The notes under the pieces were generated by a model. That model did not search any database and was not told the origin of the DNA. It saw nothing but the letters and a program-made list of their open reading frames with translations. A program made the position numbers and the translations under genes. Source: Desulfobulbaceae bacterium (GTDB taxonomy: Bacteria; Desulfobacterota; Desulfobulbia; Desulfobulbales; SURF-16). Taken from it: DNA of 64,000 nt. Below, in pieces: positions 51,417-61,476 of the stretch. Position 1 is the stretch's first letter. Each line of letters begins with the position of its first letter. Where the stretch lies: assembly GCA_020444175.1 (NCBI GenBank), contig JAHLLM010000009.1:1-64000 (forward strand), given 5' to 3'.

Positions 51417-52298
51417 ATGGCAAGTCTAAAAGATGTCAAAACCCAGATTACGGGTGTAAAGAAGACATCCCAGATTACCAAGGCCATGAACATGGTCTCT
51501 GCGGCAAAGCTTCGTGGTGCGCAACAGAAAATGGAAGACTTTCGGCCCTATGCCGGGAAATTCAACGAGGCGCTGGGCAGTATCAGCAGCAATATGCAGT
51601 CAAATGAATTCCCGCTGATGCAGGCCAGGGAAGTAAATACTGCAGAAATTATAGTTGTGACATCAGACCGTGGATTGTGCGGAAGTTTCAACAGCAACAT
51701 CATTAGCATGGCTGAGAAACTGATGAACAAATATGAAGCGGAAGGGAAAAAAGTCTCCTTTGTCTGTGTAGGTAAAAAGGGAAATCAATACTTTAAAAAA
51801 ACGGGTAAAGTCCGCAAAAACTTCCCTGATATCATGAGTCACTTCCAGATGTTCAATGCCCGTGAAATCGCCCAGGATGTTGCTGCTTCCTTTATCGGCG
51901 GTGAAACGGATGAAGTGCAGCTTGTATATGGCAGCTTTATTAGTGTTGCACGGCAGGTACCGAAAACACTGCATTTCCTTCCGGTACAACCAATTGAGGC
52001 TGAAGAAGCTTCTGAAACTGCTTCAGAAGGTCAGCAAGGTGCCTATACATATGAGCCGAGCCCGGAAGAAATCATGGACGTGCTTCTGCCGCTCTACATG
52101 AATGTCATGGTTTATAACGCCATGCTTGAAGTAGGGGCCAGTGAACATGCAGCCCGCATGACAGCCATGGATAATGCCACAAACGCCTGTAAAGATATCG
52201 TAGACAACCTGACAATGATTTACAACAAAGCAAGACAGGCAGCAATTACCGGCGATTTGATGGATATTGTCGGTGGTGCTGAGGCGTTGAAGGGATAA
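51417..52298 (+). CDS. atpG: ATP synthase F1 subunit gamma
   Basis: The 293-residue central rotor shaft. N-terminal helix SLKDVKTQITGVKKTSQITK with NMVSAAKLR, and C-terminal helix MTAMDNATNACKDIVDNL are diagnostic. An acidic Glu/Ser/Gln-rich insertion near residues 197-215 (EAEEASETASEGQQ) is longer than in E. coli. GGGAG ribosome binding site. Confidence 0.97.
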   Translation: MASLKDVKTQITGVKKTSQITKAMNMVSAAKLRGAQQKMEDFRPYAGKFNEALGSISSNMQSNEFPLMQAREVNTAEIIVVTSDRGLCGSFNSNIISMAEKLMNKYEAEGKKVSFVCVGKKGNQYFKKTGKVRKNFPDIMSHFQMFNAREIAQDVAASFIGGETDEVQLVYGSFISVARQVPKTLHFLPVQPIEAEEASETASEGQQGAYTYEPSPEEIMDVLLPLYMNVMVYNAMLEVGASEHAARMTAMDNATNACKDIVDNLTMIYNKARQAAITGDLMDIVGGAEALKG

Positions 52299-52369
52299 TA
52301 TAAATTAATTTCAAAGTACAGGTCTTTACCTGGTACTCGAGAATTTAAAGATACTGAGGAGGCATATAG

Positions 52370-53791
<1,422 letters not shown>

Positions 53792-53829
53792 TTTGTTTTG
53801 TAATTGAGTAGTGCTTTTTTTCCAAGGAA

Positions 53830-53861
53830 TGCAAAGCCGCTTCTTTAAATGCGGCTTTGCA
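53830..53861 (+). other. Strong hairpin between atpD and atpC
   Basis: An 11-bp perfect stem (53830-53840 with 53851-53861; core GCAAAGCCGC/GCGGCTTTGC) with a 10-nt loop. No T-run follows, so it is not a canonical terminator; it may stabilise the upstream mRNA or attenuate epsilon relative to beta. Confidence 0.7.
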
Positions 53862-53881
53862 CTAAGTCAAGGTAATGACCA

Positions 53882-54298
53882 ATGGCTACAATACATTTAG
53901 AAGTTGTTACACCATCCGGACCGGTTGTTAATGAGGACGTCGACATTGTCAGCGCACCAGGATATGGTGGTGATTTTGGTGTACTTGCCAACCATTCACT
54001 CTTTCTGAGTACTATTAAAATTGGTGGACTGGTTTACAAACAAGGCGGCAAAGAAAACCATCTGATGGTAAGTGGTGGTTTTTGTGAGGTGTCAAACAAT
54101 AAAATCACATTTCTCGTTGAATCCGCTGAAACCGGCCATGAAATAGATGTAGACCGTGCTCTCAGGGCAAAAGAAAGAGCAGAAAAACGTCTAGCTGAGG
54201 CCAAAACAAAACAGGAAAAAATCAATCTTACTCGTGCGGAGGCTGCTTTACAGCGCGCACTTGCCAGACTTAAGATTGCTGAAAGGAGCCCAAAATAA
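53882..54298 (+). CDS. atpC: ATP synthase F1 subunit epsilon
   Basis: The 138-residue rotor subunit and regulator. N-terminal beta sandwich ([36 protein letters not shown]) and a C-terminal helical hairpin of full length ([16 protein letters not shown] onward), so the inhibitory form is possible. Last gene of the operon. Confidence 0.96.
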   Translation: MATIHLEVVTPSGPVVNEDVDIVSAPGYGGDFGVLANHSLFLSTIKIGGLVYKQGGKENHLMVSGGFCEVSNNKITFLVESAETGHEIDVDRALRAKERAEKRLAEAKTKQEKINLTRAEAALQRALARLKIAERSPK

Positions 54299-54321
54299 TA
54301 TTGGGAACTCCTCATTTATAA

Positions 54322-54357
54322 AAAAAAAGGCCGCATATTACTATGCGGCCTTTTTTT
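54322..54357. terminator. Bidirectional rho-independent terminator
   Basis: An 8-bp stem GGCCGCAT (54329-54336) with ATGCGGCC (54343-54350), flanked by A7 on the left and T7 on the right, gives a complete terminator on both strands. It ends the atp operon and the convergent cheX transcript. Confidence 0.9.
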
Positions 54358-54390
54358 ATAGTCATAAGAAGCTGATCGAACTTTGTTTTA

Positions 54391-54867
54391 TTATTCTTTT
54401 TTTTCTCCAAGGTTTGCCTCGATAACGAAATCCCCATGCTCGGTTGAAAAAGGAATAACGATTGTTGGTGCCTCGGAATAATATGATATTTCAACATCCT
54501 TGCCGACAATCATTGTCGGTGTAGCCAGATCAAACTTGTAATCAAGTTTGGCCAGTTGGGCCTTTGCTCCACCGCAAATCATATTGGTAAGCTCACCTAC
54601 CGCATCAACGATCTCTTCATCAACCGCTTTTTTCGGTTCCTCCATCAACATACTGGCAACAACATTCAGGATACATGGTTCGGAAAAACTGAGGATCATG
54701 CAACCGGTAATATCTTTGGAAACCATCCCGATAATACCTGTTACATGCCCATAGGTCAGTGAATTATCCTTTAAGGTTGCCTTCTTGGCCTTTACCTGGG
54801 TCTGGCACATTGTCTCCAAAACGTTTTTGGTTGCATTGAGAAAAGGATTGATAAATTCAGCTTTCAT
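54391..54867 (-). CDS. cheX: Chemotaxis protein CheX (CheY-P phosphatase family)
   Basis: A 158-residue CheX/CheC-type protein. The phosphatase signature is EEIVDAVGELTNMICGGAK, with the Glu and Asn that hydrolyse CheY phosphate, after a GIIGMVSKDITGCMILSF sheet. No other chemotaxis genes are in the window; stand-alone CheX proteins can serve other CheY-like receivers, including those of hybrid kinases. It is transcribed leftwards towards the atp terminator. Confidence 0.88.
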   Translation of the reverse strand: MKAEFINPFLNATKNVLETMCQTQVKAKKATLKDNSLTYGHVTGIIGMVSKDITGCMILSFSEPCILNVVASMLMEEPKKAVDEEIVDAVGELTNMICGGAKAQLAKLDYKFDLATPTMIVGKDVEISYYSEAPTIVIPFSTEHGDFVIEANLGEKKE

Positions 54868-55287
54868 ATTGTTCTCGCTTTAATTGATTTCAAAGGGATA
54901 TCGATGTGAACATTGACGTTAGTAAAGATATGATGTGAATCAATACGCTTCATTCTAGTATTTATTTAAATTTTCGAAAAAAGAACTGACACGTTTTACA
55001 CGCAAACCAGAATTACAAAAATCGTTACATTCTACACTATTATCAAAAGCCTGGAACATGGGTGATGATGAAACGAATTAGTTAGGTTGATATTAGTATA
55101 GCATAACAATATTGAGTTTCAACTGTGTATTTTTTTCATAAGTCAGTTTATTTAATGGACACAAGGGCAATTTTTTTTGGGGTGAAATGATTTCACAAAC
55201 ATATTAAATAAGAGCTAATTCGTTAATTATTCAGGATAAAATAAGTAGTTATACCTAGTTTGTCGTGAGATTTTTCAGGAGGATACA
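54868..55287. other. 420-nt AT-rich divergent intergenic region
   Basis: It separates leftward cheX from the rightward oxidoreductase gene, without any gene. It contains a 15-bp palindrome at 55182-55196 and ends with an AGGAGG ribosome binding site at about 55278. No reliable -35/-10 pair was picked out of the AT-rich sequence. Confidence 0.5.
55182..55196. promoter_or_regulatory. Palindromic operator candidate
   Basis: GTGAAATGATTTCAC is a perfect 7+1+7 palindrome about 90 nt before the oxidoreductase start, directly after a T8 G4 run. The size suits a dimeric regulator; the protein is unknown. Confidence 0.3.
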
Positions 55288-56697
55288 ATGAAACCAAAAG
55301 AAAGACTGGCAATTGAAAGACAAAAAACAAAAGAGCTTGAAGTTGCCTACCGAATTACAAATTTTGAAGAAGTCGTCGCCGGCTATGATGAAAAAACAGC
55401 AATCATGGAAGCAAATCGATGCCTGCAATGCAAAAAGCCATTTTGCCGCGAAGGATGCCCGATTGGCAACAATATACCACTTTTTATCAAACTTCTTCGT
55501 GAAGAAAAATTTGAAGAAGCATATTGGACTATACGGGAAACAAGTTCACTTCCGGCTGTCTGTTCCCGAGTCTGCCCCCATGAATTTCAATGCGAAGGTT
55601 CATGTGTTCGCGGCAAAAAAGGTGAACCGGTTGCCATCGGCATGCTGGAACGATTCCTCGTTGACTGGATGGTGGCACATAACAAAAACATGGCCATTGA
55701 CTGTGCTCTTCCCAAAGACAAAAAAGTTGCCATTGTCGGATCCGGTCCTGCTGGAATGACAGCGGCCTATCATCTTGCCCATGAGGGCTACAATTGTACT
55801 ATCTTTGAGAGTCTGCCGATATTTGGCGGTATGCTTTCTGTCGGAATTCCAGCCTATAGACTCCCGCGGGACATTATAAATGCTGAATTTGATGCCCTGA
55901 AGAATTGTGGAGTTACGGTTAAAAACAATATTACAATTGGAAAAGACATCACCTTGGAGCAACTCAAGGAGGAGCAAGGGTTTGATGCAGTATTTGTTGG
56001 AATAGGTGCACACAACAGCCGTAAACTCGGAGTTGAAGGTGAGGATTTGCAAGGCGTTATGCATGGTGTAGATTATCTGCGTGAAGTTTGCCTTGGCAAA
56101 AAAATTAATCTTGGATCGAAAGTTGTTGTTGTAGGCGGAGGCAATGTCGCCATCGATGTTGCCCGTACAGCCCTGCGCACCGGCTCGGATAAAGTTTTCA
56201 TTCTGTATCGCCGCACAAAACAGGAGATGCCAGCCTCAATGGCCGAAATTCATCATCTTGAGGAAGAAGGCGTAAAAATAGAGTTTCTTGCCGCACCGGT
56301 AAAAATTCATGGTGAAAACGGCAAACTTACCAAGATTGAGTGCCTGAGGATGAAACTCGGTGAATGTGACGCCTCCGGAAGGTGCCGTCCAATTGTCATT
56401 GAAGGATCAAATTTCATGATTGAAGCAGATGCGATCATTCCGGCTATCAGCCAGAATGTCAACCATGCTTCAGATGAGGGTATTGACTTTGAACTGACAA
56501 GCTGGGGCACGTATAGAGTTGATCCACAGACATTGCAGACTTCGGTTCCCTGGATTTTTTCAGGTGGCGACTCTGTTCTCGGCCCCCAGACAGCGGCAAA
56601 AGCAGTTTATCAGGGAAAAGTTGCAGCAGAATCAATAAAACGATTCCTTGAGGGACAGGATTTGAAGGAAGGAAGAGAAGTCCGCGATTTATCTTAG
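55288..56697 (+). CDS. gltA: NADPH-dependent glutamate synthase small-subunit-type oxidoreductase
   Basis: A 469-residue flavoprotein of the GltA/GltD homotetramer type. The N-terminal Fe-S domain has CLQCKKPFCREGCPIG and SRVCPHEFQCEGSC; FAD binds at AIVGSGPAGMTAAYHL and NADPH at VVVGGGNVAIDVARTAL. It may work alone or as NfnB/SudA-like electron bifurcating partner; the NfnA partner that usually precedes nfnB is absent, so glutamate synthase is the default call. Excellent AGGAGG ribosome binding site. Confidence 0.88.
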   Translation: MKPKERLAIERQKTKELEVAYRITNFEEVVAGYDEKTAIMEANRCLQCKKPFCREGCPIGNNIPLFIKLLREEKFEEAYWTIRETSSLPAVCSRVCPHEFQCEGSCVRGKKGEPVAIGMLERFLVDWMVAHNKNMAIDCALPKDKKVAIVGSGPAGMTAAYHLAHEGYNCTIFESLPIFGGMLSVGIPAYRLPRDIINAEFDALKNCGVTVKNNITIGKDITLEQLKEEQGFDAVFVGIGAHNSRKLGVEGEDLQGVMHGVDYLREVCLGKKINLGSKVVVVGGGNVAIDVARTALRTGSDKVFILYRRTKQEMPASMAEIHHLEEEGVKIEFLAAPVKIHGENGKLTKIECLRMKLGECDASGRCRPIVIEGSNFMIEADAIIPAISQNVNHASDEGIDFELTSWGTYRVDPQTLQTSVPWIFSGGDSVLGPQTAAKAVYQGKVAAESIKRFLEGQDLKEGREVRDLS

Positions 56698-57166
56698 GCA
56701 AGCTGACTCGTATGTCACGAATGCGAAGGAGAGACAGTTGCAGCATCCTGAAATATGCCAACTTCTCCAACCCGCATTTCTCGCAATGATTGACGTGGGA
56801 AATGCGGGGGCGTTCGCACGCAACTTTCCAACTCTGCCAGAGAACCAGCCAGATAAGTTCATCCTGAACCCATATCCCATTATATTTCTGTAGATTTACT
56901 CCTTTTGCTTTAATTTTTTCAGCTCTGCCAATTGTATATTCATTAAAAATAGAGGATAATGTGCCGATGGTGAGTATAAGTTGCGTCTTATATACTCCCT
57001 GATTTACGCGAATCCCAGCAGAAATGGACATATTTTACTCCCCCTTGTGGGGTATAAAATCCTTTACAGTCCCGGTATTGCGACAATGGCCCGTCATATA
57101 CTGACGCCATCTACGCTTTTAGACTGCTGTTACTGATTAAAGGATCAAAGCTGACAAAGAGGCTGT
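56698..57166. repeat. 469-nt intergenic region, probably containing a dispersed repeat
   Basis: A 10-bp inverted repeat CCCGCATTTC (56771-56780) with GAAATGCGGG (56799-56808) lies in a segment (about 56700-56890) that stays open in more than one minus-strand frame, a pattern I associate with intergenic repeat or transposon debris in related genomes. No gene is called. The gspE promoter should lie in 56950-57150, but I could not fix it. Confidence 0.4.
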
Positions 57167-58840
57167 ATGACCGTATTCTTTCATAAAAAGGAAAAAATCG
57201 GCGACCTTCTGGTTCGCCAGGGAAAACTCCAGCCCAACCAGCTTGAAAGGGCCCTTACCCATCTTGAGTCTGTCCCCCAAGGCCTGGGAGAGATTCTTAT
57301 TTCCCTGGGCTTTGTCAGTGAGGAGGACATCCTCAGCGCCCTGTCCGAACAATACTCTCTGCCCATTTTCACCCCCCATGAGGATGATTCGTACCTTCCT
57401 CTTGAAATTTCAAAGATCTTCCACCGCACCCACCCCTTTGTGCTTGTCAGAAGAGGCGAGAAAAATATTCTTGTGACACATAATCCCCTGGATGGTGATA
57501 TTCTATCCAGTGTTGAAATCCAGACAAGCGAGCCATTTGAACTGCAAATCGCCCTGGAAAATGATGTAAAAAAAATTGCCGATGACGTCTATGACCTGGG
57601 GCTGGAAGATAAAGAGGCAGAACACTATATTGCCGATGAAGCGGACATTGATAAATTGAAAGACATGGCCTCCGAGGCCCCTGTCATCAAATATGTTAAC
57701 AATCTCATTGACACTGCAGTAAACAGACGAGCCAGCGATATCCATATCGAGTCCTATGAAGGCGGCCAGCTTATTCGATTCCGGATAGACGGCATCCTCC
57801 ACGACTACGAGATACCCCCTACATCGATGCAGGGGGCCATAATTTCACGGACAAAGCTGCTGGCAGCCCTGGACATTGCGGAACGCAGAATACCCCAGGA
57901 CGGCAAAATATCCATGCGTATCGGCGGCAAGGAGATAGACCTACGCGTTTCCACCATGCCGTCAATTTACGGGGAAGGGGTTGTCATTCGTATCCTGGAA
58001 AAAAGCTCTATCATTTTGGAAATGAGCAACTTGGGAATGAGTGGGGATATCGAGCATCAGTTTAGGAAGCTGATCTCCTATCCGAATGGCATAATCCTGG
58101 TCACAGGACCGACAGGAAGCGGTAAAACAACAACACTTTATTGCGCCTTAAACAAGATCAACTCCGGAAATAATAAAATAATCACCCTGGAAGATCCGGT
58201 TGAATACCAACTTAAGGGAATTAATCAGACACAGGTCAGACCGGAAATAGGGTTGACCTTTGCCAAGGGGCTCAGGTCCATTGTACGCCAGGATCCGGAT
58301 GTTATCATGGTGGGCGAGATCAGGGACCTGGACACTGCGGAAATTGCCGTACAGTCCTCCCTTACCGGCCATCTTGTTTTCAGTACCCTGCATACCAACG
58401 ACGCCCTTTCCGCTGTTATACGAATGATTGATATAGGAGTGGAGCATTTTCTGATATCCTCCGCCCTGCGAGGCGTTCTTGCCCAACGCCTGGTTCGCTG
58501 TATTTGCCCCCAGTGTCGAACGGAAAAAAACAATGTTTCCGAACATCTTGGCTATACGCCAGAGGTGGGAGACTTTCCCATGTTCACCGGGTCCGGTTGC
58601 AACCACTGTTCAGGTTCCGGCTACAGCGGTCGGATTGGAATTTATGAACTGCTCACCATGACTGATGCCATGTGCCGGGCCGTAGCCAAAGGCAAGAATC
58701 TTGGCGAACTCAAAGACGTTGCGACTTCGGAAGGTTTTCGGGAAATGTTCCAGGATGGTCTTTTAAAAATAAAGGAAGGCAAAACAACACTGGCGGAAGT
58801 GGTCAGAGTCTGCAGGGGAATAAGTAATGGCGCTCTTTAA
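57167..58840 (+). CDS. gspE: Type II secretion ATPase GspE
   Basis: The 557-residue cytoplasmic motor ATPase. An N1/MshEN-like domain (IGDLLVRQGKLQPNQLERAL) precedes the ATPase: Walker A GPTGSGKT (314-321), Asp box, Walker B VIMVGEIRDLDTAEIA, His box LHTNDA. The zinc site is CxCxxC at 445-450 and CNHC at 478-481. A GAGG box lies before the ATG. The stop overlaps gspF by 14 nt. PilB of type IV pili is the alternative, but the downstream pseudopilins support GspE. Confidence 0.94.
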   Translation: MTVFFHKKEKIGDLLVRQGKLQPNQLERALTHLESVPQGLGEILISLGFVSEEDILSALSEQYSLPIFTPHEDDSYLPLEISKIFHRTHPFVLVRRGEKNILVTHNPLDGDILSSVEIQTSEPFELQIALENDVKKIADDVYDLGLEDKEAEHYIADEADIDKLKDMASEAPVIKYVNNLIDTAVNRRASDIHIESYEGGQLIRFRIDGILHDYEIPPTSMQGAIISRTKLLAALDIAERRIPQDGKISMRIGGKEIDLRVSTMPSIYGEGVVIRILEKSSIILEMSNLGMSGDIEHQFRKLISYPNGIILVTGPTGSGKTTTLYCALNKINSGNNKIITLEDPVEYQLKGINQTQVRPEIGLTFAKGLRSIVRQDPDVIMVGEIRDLDTAEIAVQSSLTGHLVFSTLHTNDALSAVIRMIDIGVEHFLISSALRGVLAQRLVRCICPQCRTEKNNVSEHLGYTPEVGDFPMFTGSGCNHCSGSGYSGRIGIYELLTMTDAMCRAVAKGKNLGELKDVATSEGFREMFQDGLLKIKEGKTTLAEVVRVCRGISNGAL

Positions 58841-60050
58841 GTACACAGCGCTGGATGGGAAAAACGTTGTCACAAAGGGTATCCTGGAAGAACCTGACAA
58901 GACAGCTGCAGCCCAGAAGCTCATGGTACAAGGTTTACGTCCCCTGGAATTGAAGCCATACAGTGGAGAGTCTTCAAAAAAATTTACCCTCCCGGGGTTC
59001 ATGCAACGCAAAAGAAAAAAAATCTCACGGATAGAGATTGATTTTTTCACCAAACAAATCGCCATGCTGCTCAATGCCGGTCTCTCCCTGGACGGCGCCC
59101 TGAGGGTTATGAAGAATAACAGTCAGGAAGAAATCTTCAGAGAATTTTGCAGCTCCATGGAAAGAAAACTCAAAGAAGGAAAGTCCTTTTCAGAGGCCCT
59201 GGCAGATTATCCCCATTTTTCTCCGATGTACATAAACATCGCCAAAGCCGGAGAGGAAGGGGGTATCCTTCCCGCCATGCTGGATCGCATTTCAGAATAC
59301 CAGTCAACCTTCCAGGAACTGAGGCAATATATCATTTCAGCCTCCATTTATCCCTTGATTCTTCTCTGTGTTGGAGTCATTGCCATTGTCATTCTGATCA
59401 CTACGATCCTGCCGCGCTTTGAAGTACTTTTTCAAGGAATGGGCCAGCAACTGCCCGGTCATGTGGCTATCATGATGAGCGTTGCAGGTTTTATATCAAA
59501 TAATATCATAATTTCCTTGCTGCTGTTCTTTGGTCCCATTGCTTTTGTTGTCTGGTATATGAAGACGCCTGAAGGCAAAAGCCTGTATCACAGGCAATCC
59601 CTTAAAACACCTCTGCTTTCAACTTTTATTCGTGAACTGGAAACAACAAGAATTTTTCGCACCCTGGAAGTCCTGGTGAATAACGGAGTTCACCTGGCTA
59701 CTGCGCTGCGGATCTGCAGCGGTATTGCGGTGAACGAACAGTTTCAGTCTCTCTTGAACAAGGCAACCGAGGCACTGAAGGAAGGGCAGAGGGTCAGCAC
59801 GAAACTTAAAGGGGAGGGTCTGTTGCCGAGCCTGGCAGTGGACCTTCTTTCACTGGGAGAGGAGTCCGGTCGGGTAGGGGAAGTATGCGGACAGATTGCC
59901 GACCATTACGACCAGGAACTCCGAAACCGGATAAAAAAGATCATTTCACTTATTGAACCAGCCTTTATTCTGGGAATCGCCCTGATAGCTGGTTATGTGG
60001 TCGTTTCCATGCTGTCAGTCATTTTAAGCATTAATGATATTGCAGGATAA
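58827..60050 (+). CDS. gspF: Type II secretion inner-membrane platform GspF
   Basis: A 407-residue polytopic protein with two GspF repeats. Repeat one starts near DFFTKQIAMLLNAGLSLDGAL, with TM segments YPLILLCVGVIAIVILIT and IIISLLLFFGPIAFVVWYM; repeat two starts near ELETTRIFRTLEVLVNNG, ending in TM IEPAFILGIALIAGYVVVS. It anchors GspE to the membrane. Confidence 0.94.
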   Translation: MALFKYTALDGKNVVTKGILEEPDKTAAAQKLMVQGLRPLELKPYSGESSKKFTLPGFMQRKRKKISRIEIDFFTKQIAMLLNAGLSLDGALRVMKNNSQEEIFREFCSSMERKLKEGKSFSEALADYPHFSPMYINIAKAGEEGGILPAMLDRISEYQSTFQELRQYIISASIYPLILLCVGVIAIVILITTILPRFEVLFQGMGQQLPGHVAIMMSVAGFISNNIIISLLLFFGPIAFVVWYMKTPEGKSLYHRQSLKTPLLSTFIRELETTRIFRTLEVLVNNGVHLATALRICSGIAVNEQFQSLLNKATEALKEGQRVSTKLKGEGLLPSLAVDLLSLGEESGRVGEVCGQIADHYDQELRNRIKKIISLIEPAFILGIALIAGYVVVSMLSVILSINDIAG

Positions 60051-60063
60051 TAAACAGTTGGCC

Positions 60064-60501
60064 ATGACGGCAAATTCACTGTCTCCATCCACCCAAAAAG
60101 GATTCTCCCTGCTGGAACTGCTTACAGTCCTTGTGATGCTGGGTATCGTAGCCGGAATCTCGGCACCTGCCATCGGCAAACTCCTCTCAGGCCTTGACTT
60201 TCGCAAGCAGGTGCAAAACATAAGCGCTAACCTGCGGGCAGTCAGATTGCAGGCCATTGTCACCGGCAGGGACATTGTGGTCCGTCTGGATGAAGGAAAC
60301 CTCTTGCTGCAGTCAGGGAGAGATGAGCCACAAGTCAAAGAACTGGACTTAAATGAGGAAAGTGAAATCCTGATGGAACCGGAAGTGATCATCTTCACCC
60401 CGCAGTCAACAGCCACACCTGCAGTTCTGACCTATGCCAGAGGAGAGAGAAGCAGAGAAATCAAACTCGACCCCCTCACGGCATTACCGGTCATACAGTG
60501 A
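60064..60501 (+). CDS. gspH: Minor pseudopilin GspH
   Basis: A 145-residue prepilin-type protein. The cleavage site is KG/FSLLELLTVLVMLG with Glu at +5. The globular part has the GspH/FimT-type RAVRLQAIVTGRDIVVRLDEG. It follows gspF by 13 nt; the position is normally held by the major pseudopilin gspG, but GspG's C-terminal layout and Ca site are missing, so GspH is the better call. Confidence 0.82.
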   Translation: MTANSLSPSTQKGFSLLELLTVLVMLGIVAGISAPAIGKLLSGLDFRKQVQNISANLRAVRLQAIVTGRDIVVRLDEGNLLLQSGRDEPQVKELDLNEESEILMEPEVIIFTPQSTATPAVLTYARGERSREIKLDPLTALPVIQ

Positions 60502-61097
60502 TAAATATGGCCACAAAACCAGTGAAAAAAAGATACTCATTTGATACTGAATCCAGCCAGAGCGGCTTTACACTCTTTGAGGTGCTGATAGCAGTTTTAC
60601 TGCTTGCCATGATCTCCTCCATGATTTATTCAATTCTCAATGTAAGCATCAAATTTGCTGAAAAAGGAGAAAAAAAGATACTGCTCATGGAACGGGAGCA
60701 GGGCTTGCTTGGTCTTCTTCAGCGCCAGATAAAAAGCGCCTGGTATGACGACAAAAGCAAACAAGTGCTGATCAATGCGGACGAAGAGCGACTTAACGTC
60801 GTTACCCGCGCCCCGCTTCTTAATCCCCAGGTTGGGACGGTGCTCGCGCTTTACCGTTACGATCCAGGCAGTGCAACCCTCTACTATACTGAGAAACGGG
60901 ATTTTTATAACATTGAATATGCAGATGATTATGCCCCTGACTATGAAGACATGATGGTTCTTATGGACAATTGCCCCCCTCTGACTTTCTCATACCCGGA
61001 AGAGAGCAGTGACGTCACGGTAGAGTATGATGGAAGCGAATATGAATTCTGGCCCTGGTGCCAGGTGAGTTCTCGAGAAAATGACCAAATTCGCTAA
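60498..61097 (+). CDS. gspJ: Minor pseudopilin GspJ
   Basis: A 199-residue prepilin-type protein; processing site SG/FTLFEVLIAVLLLAMISS after a 20-residue leader. The size and the pattern LMEREQGLLGLLQRQIKSAWYDD fit GspJ (PulJ). The GTG start overlaps the gspH stop; ATG at 60507 is the alternative. It comes before gspI, the reverse of the usual order. Confidence 0.84.
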   Translation: MINMATKPVKKRYSFDTESSQSGFTLFEVLIAVLLLAMISSMIYSILNVSIKFAEKGEKKILLMEREQGLLGLLQRQIKSAWYDDKSKQVLINADEERLNVVTRAPLLNPQVGTVLALYRYDPGSATLYYTEKRDFYNIEYADDYAPDYEDMMVLMDNCPPLTFSYPEESSDVTVEYDGSEYEFWPWCQVSSRENDQIR

Positions 61098-61416
61098 TAC
61101 CATAAAGGCTGCCGGAGAAAGAGGCTTTACGTTGCTTGAAGTCCTGGCTGCCGTTGTGATCCTAAGCCTGGCCTATGTCGCTGTATTGCAGAGTTTTTCA
61201 GTCTCCTTGCGCAACATTGCCAAGGTTGAAAAATCAAGGACAACACAATTTGAGGAGCTTGAGCCCTTTATCCGAAAAAGCAAATTTACCGGAGAAGTCG
61301 ATCAGGAGGAAGCGCTGGAAGGGATTCCTTTTATTGAAGGCTCGAAATACAGACTGGTTGAAGTTGTCAGTGAAAATGAAGAACTGGCAACCCTTGTTAT
61401 GGAAAACGCCTTCTAG
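61081..61416 (+). CDS. gspI: Minor pseudopilin GspI
   Basis: A 111-residue prepilin-type protein: processing site RG/FTLLEVLAAVVILSLAYVAV with Glu at +5. Size and short acidic globular domain fit GspI. It overlaps gspJ by 17 nt. A 60-nt gap follows before gspK. Confidence 0.84.
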   Translation: MTKFANTIKAAGERGFTLLEVLAAVVILSLAYVAVLQSFSVSLRNIAKVEKSRTTQFEELEPFIRKSKFTGEVDQEEALEGIPFIEGSKYRLVEVVSENEELATLVMENAF

Positions 61417-61476
61417 CAGGCTGGAATGGTGCTGGAGCGAAACTTTAAACCATGAGCCGAACTACTACTTAAAGTC

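Noticed and set aside
56459-57031. A 190-codon minus-strand frame including a CEKCGLEKL stretch
   Set aside because: It overlaps the end of the conserved oxidoreductase gene and a probable repeat; the translation has low-complexity, non-family character.
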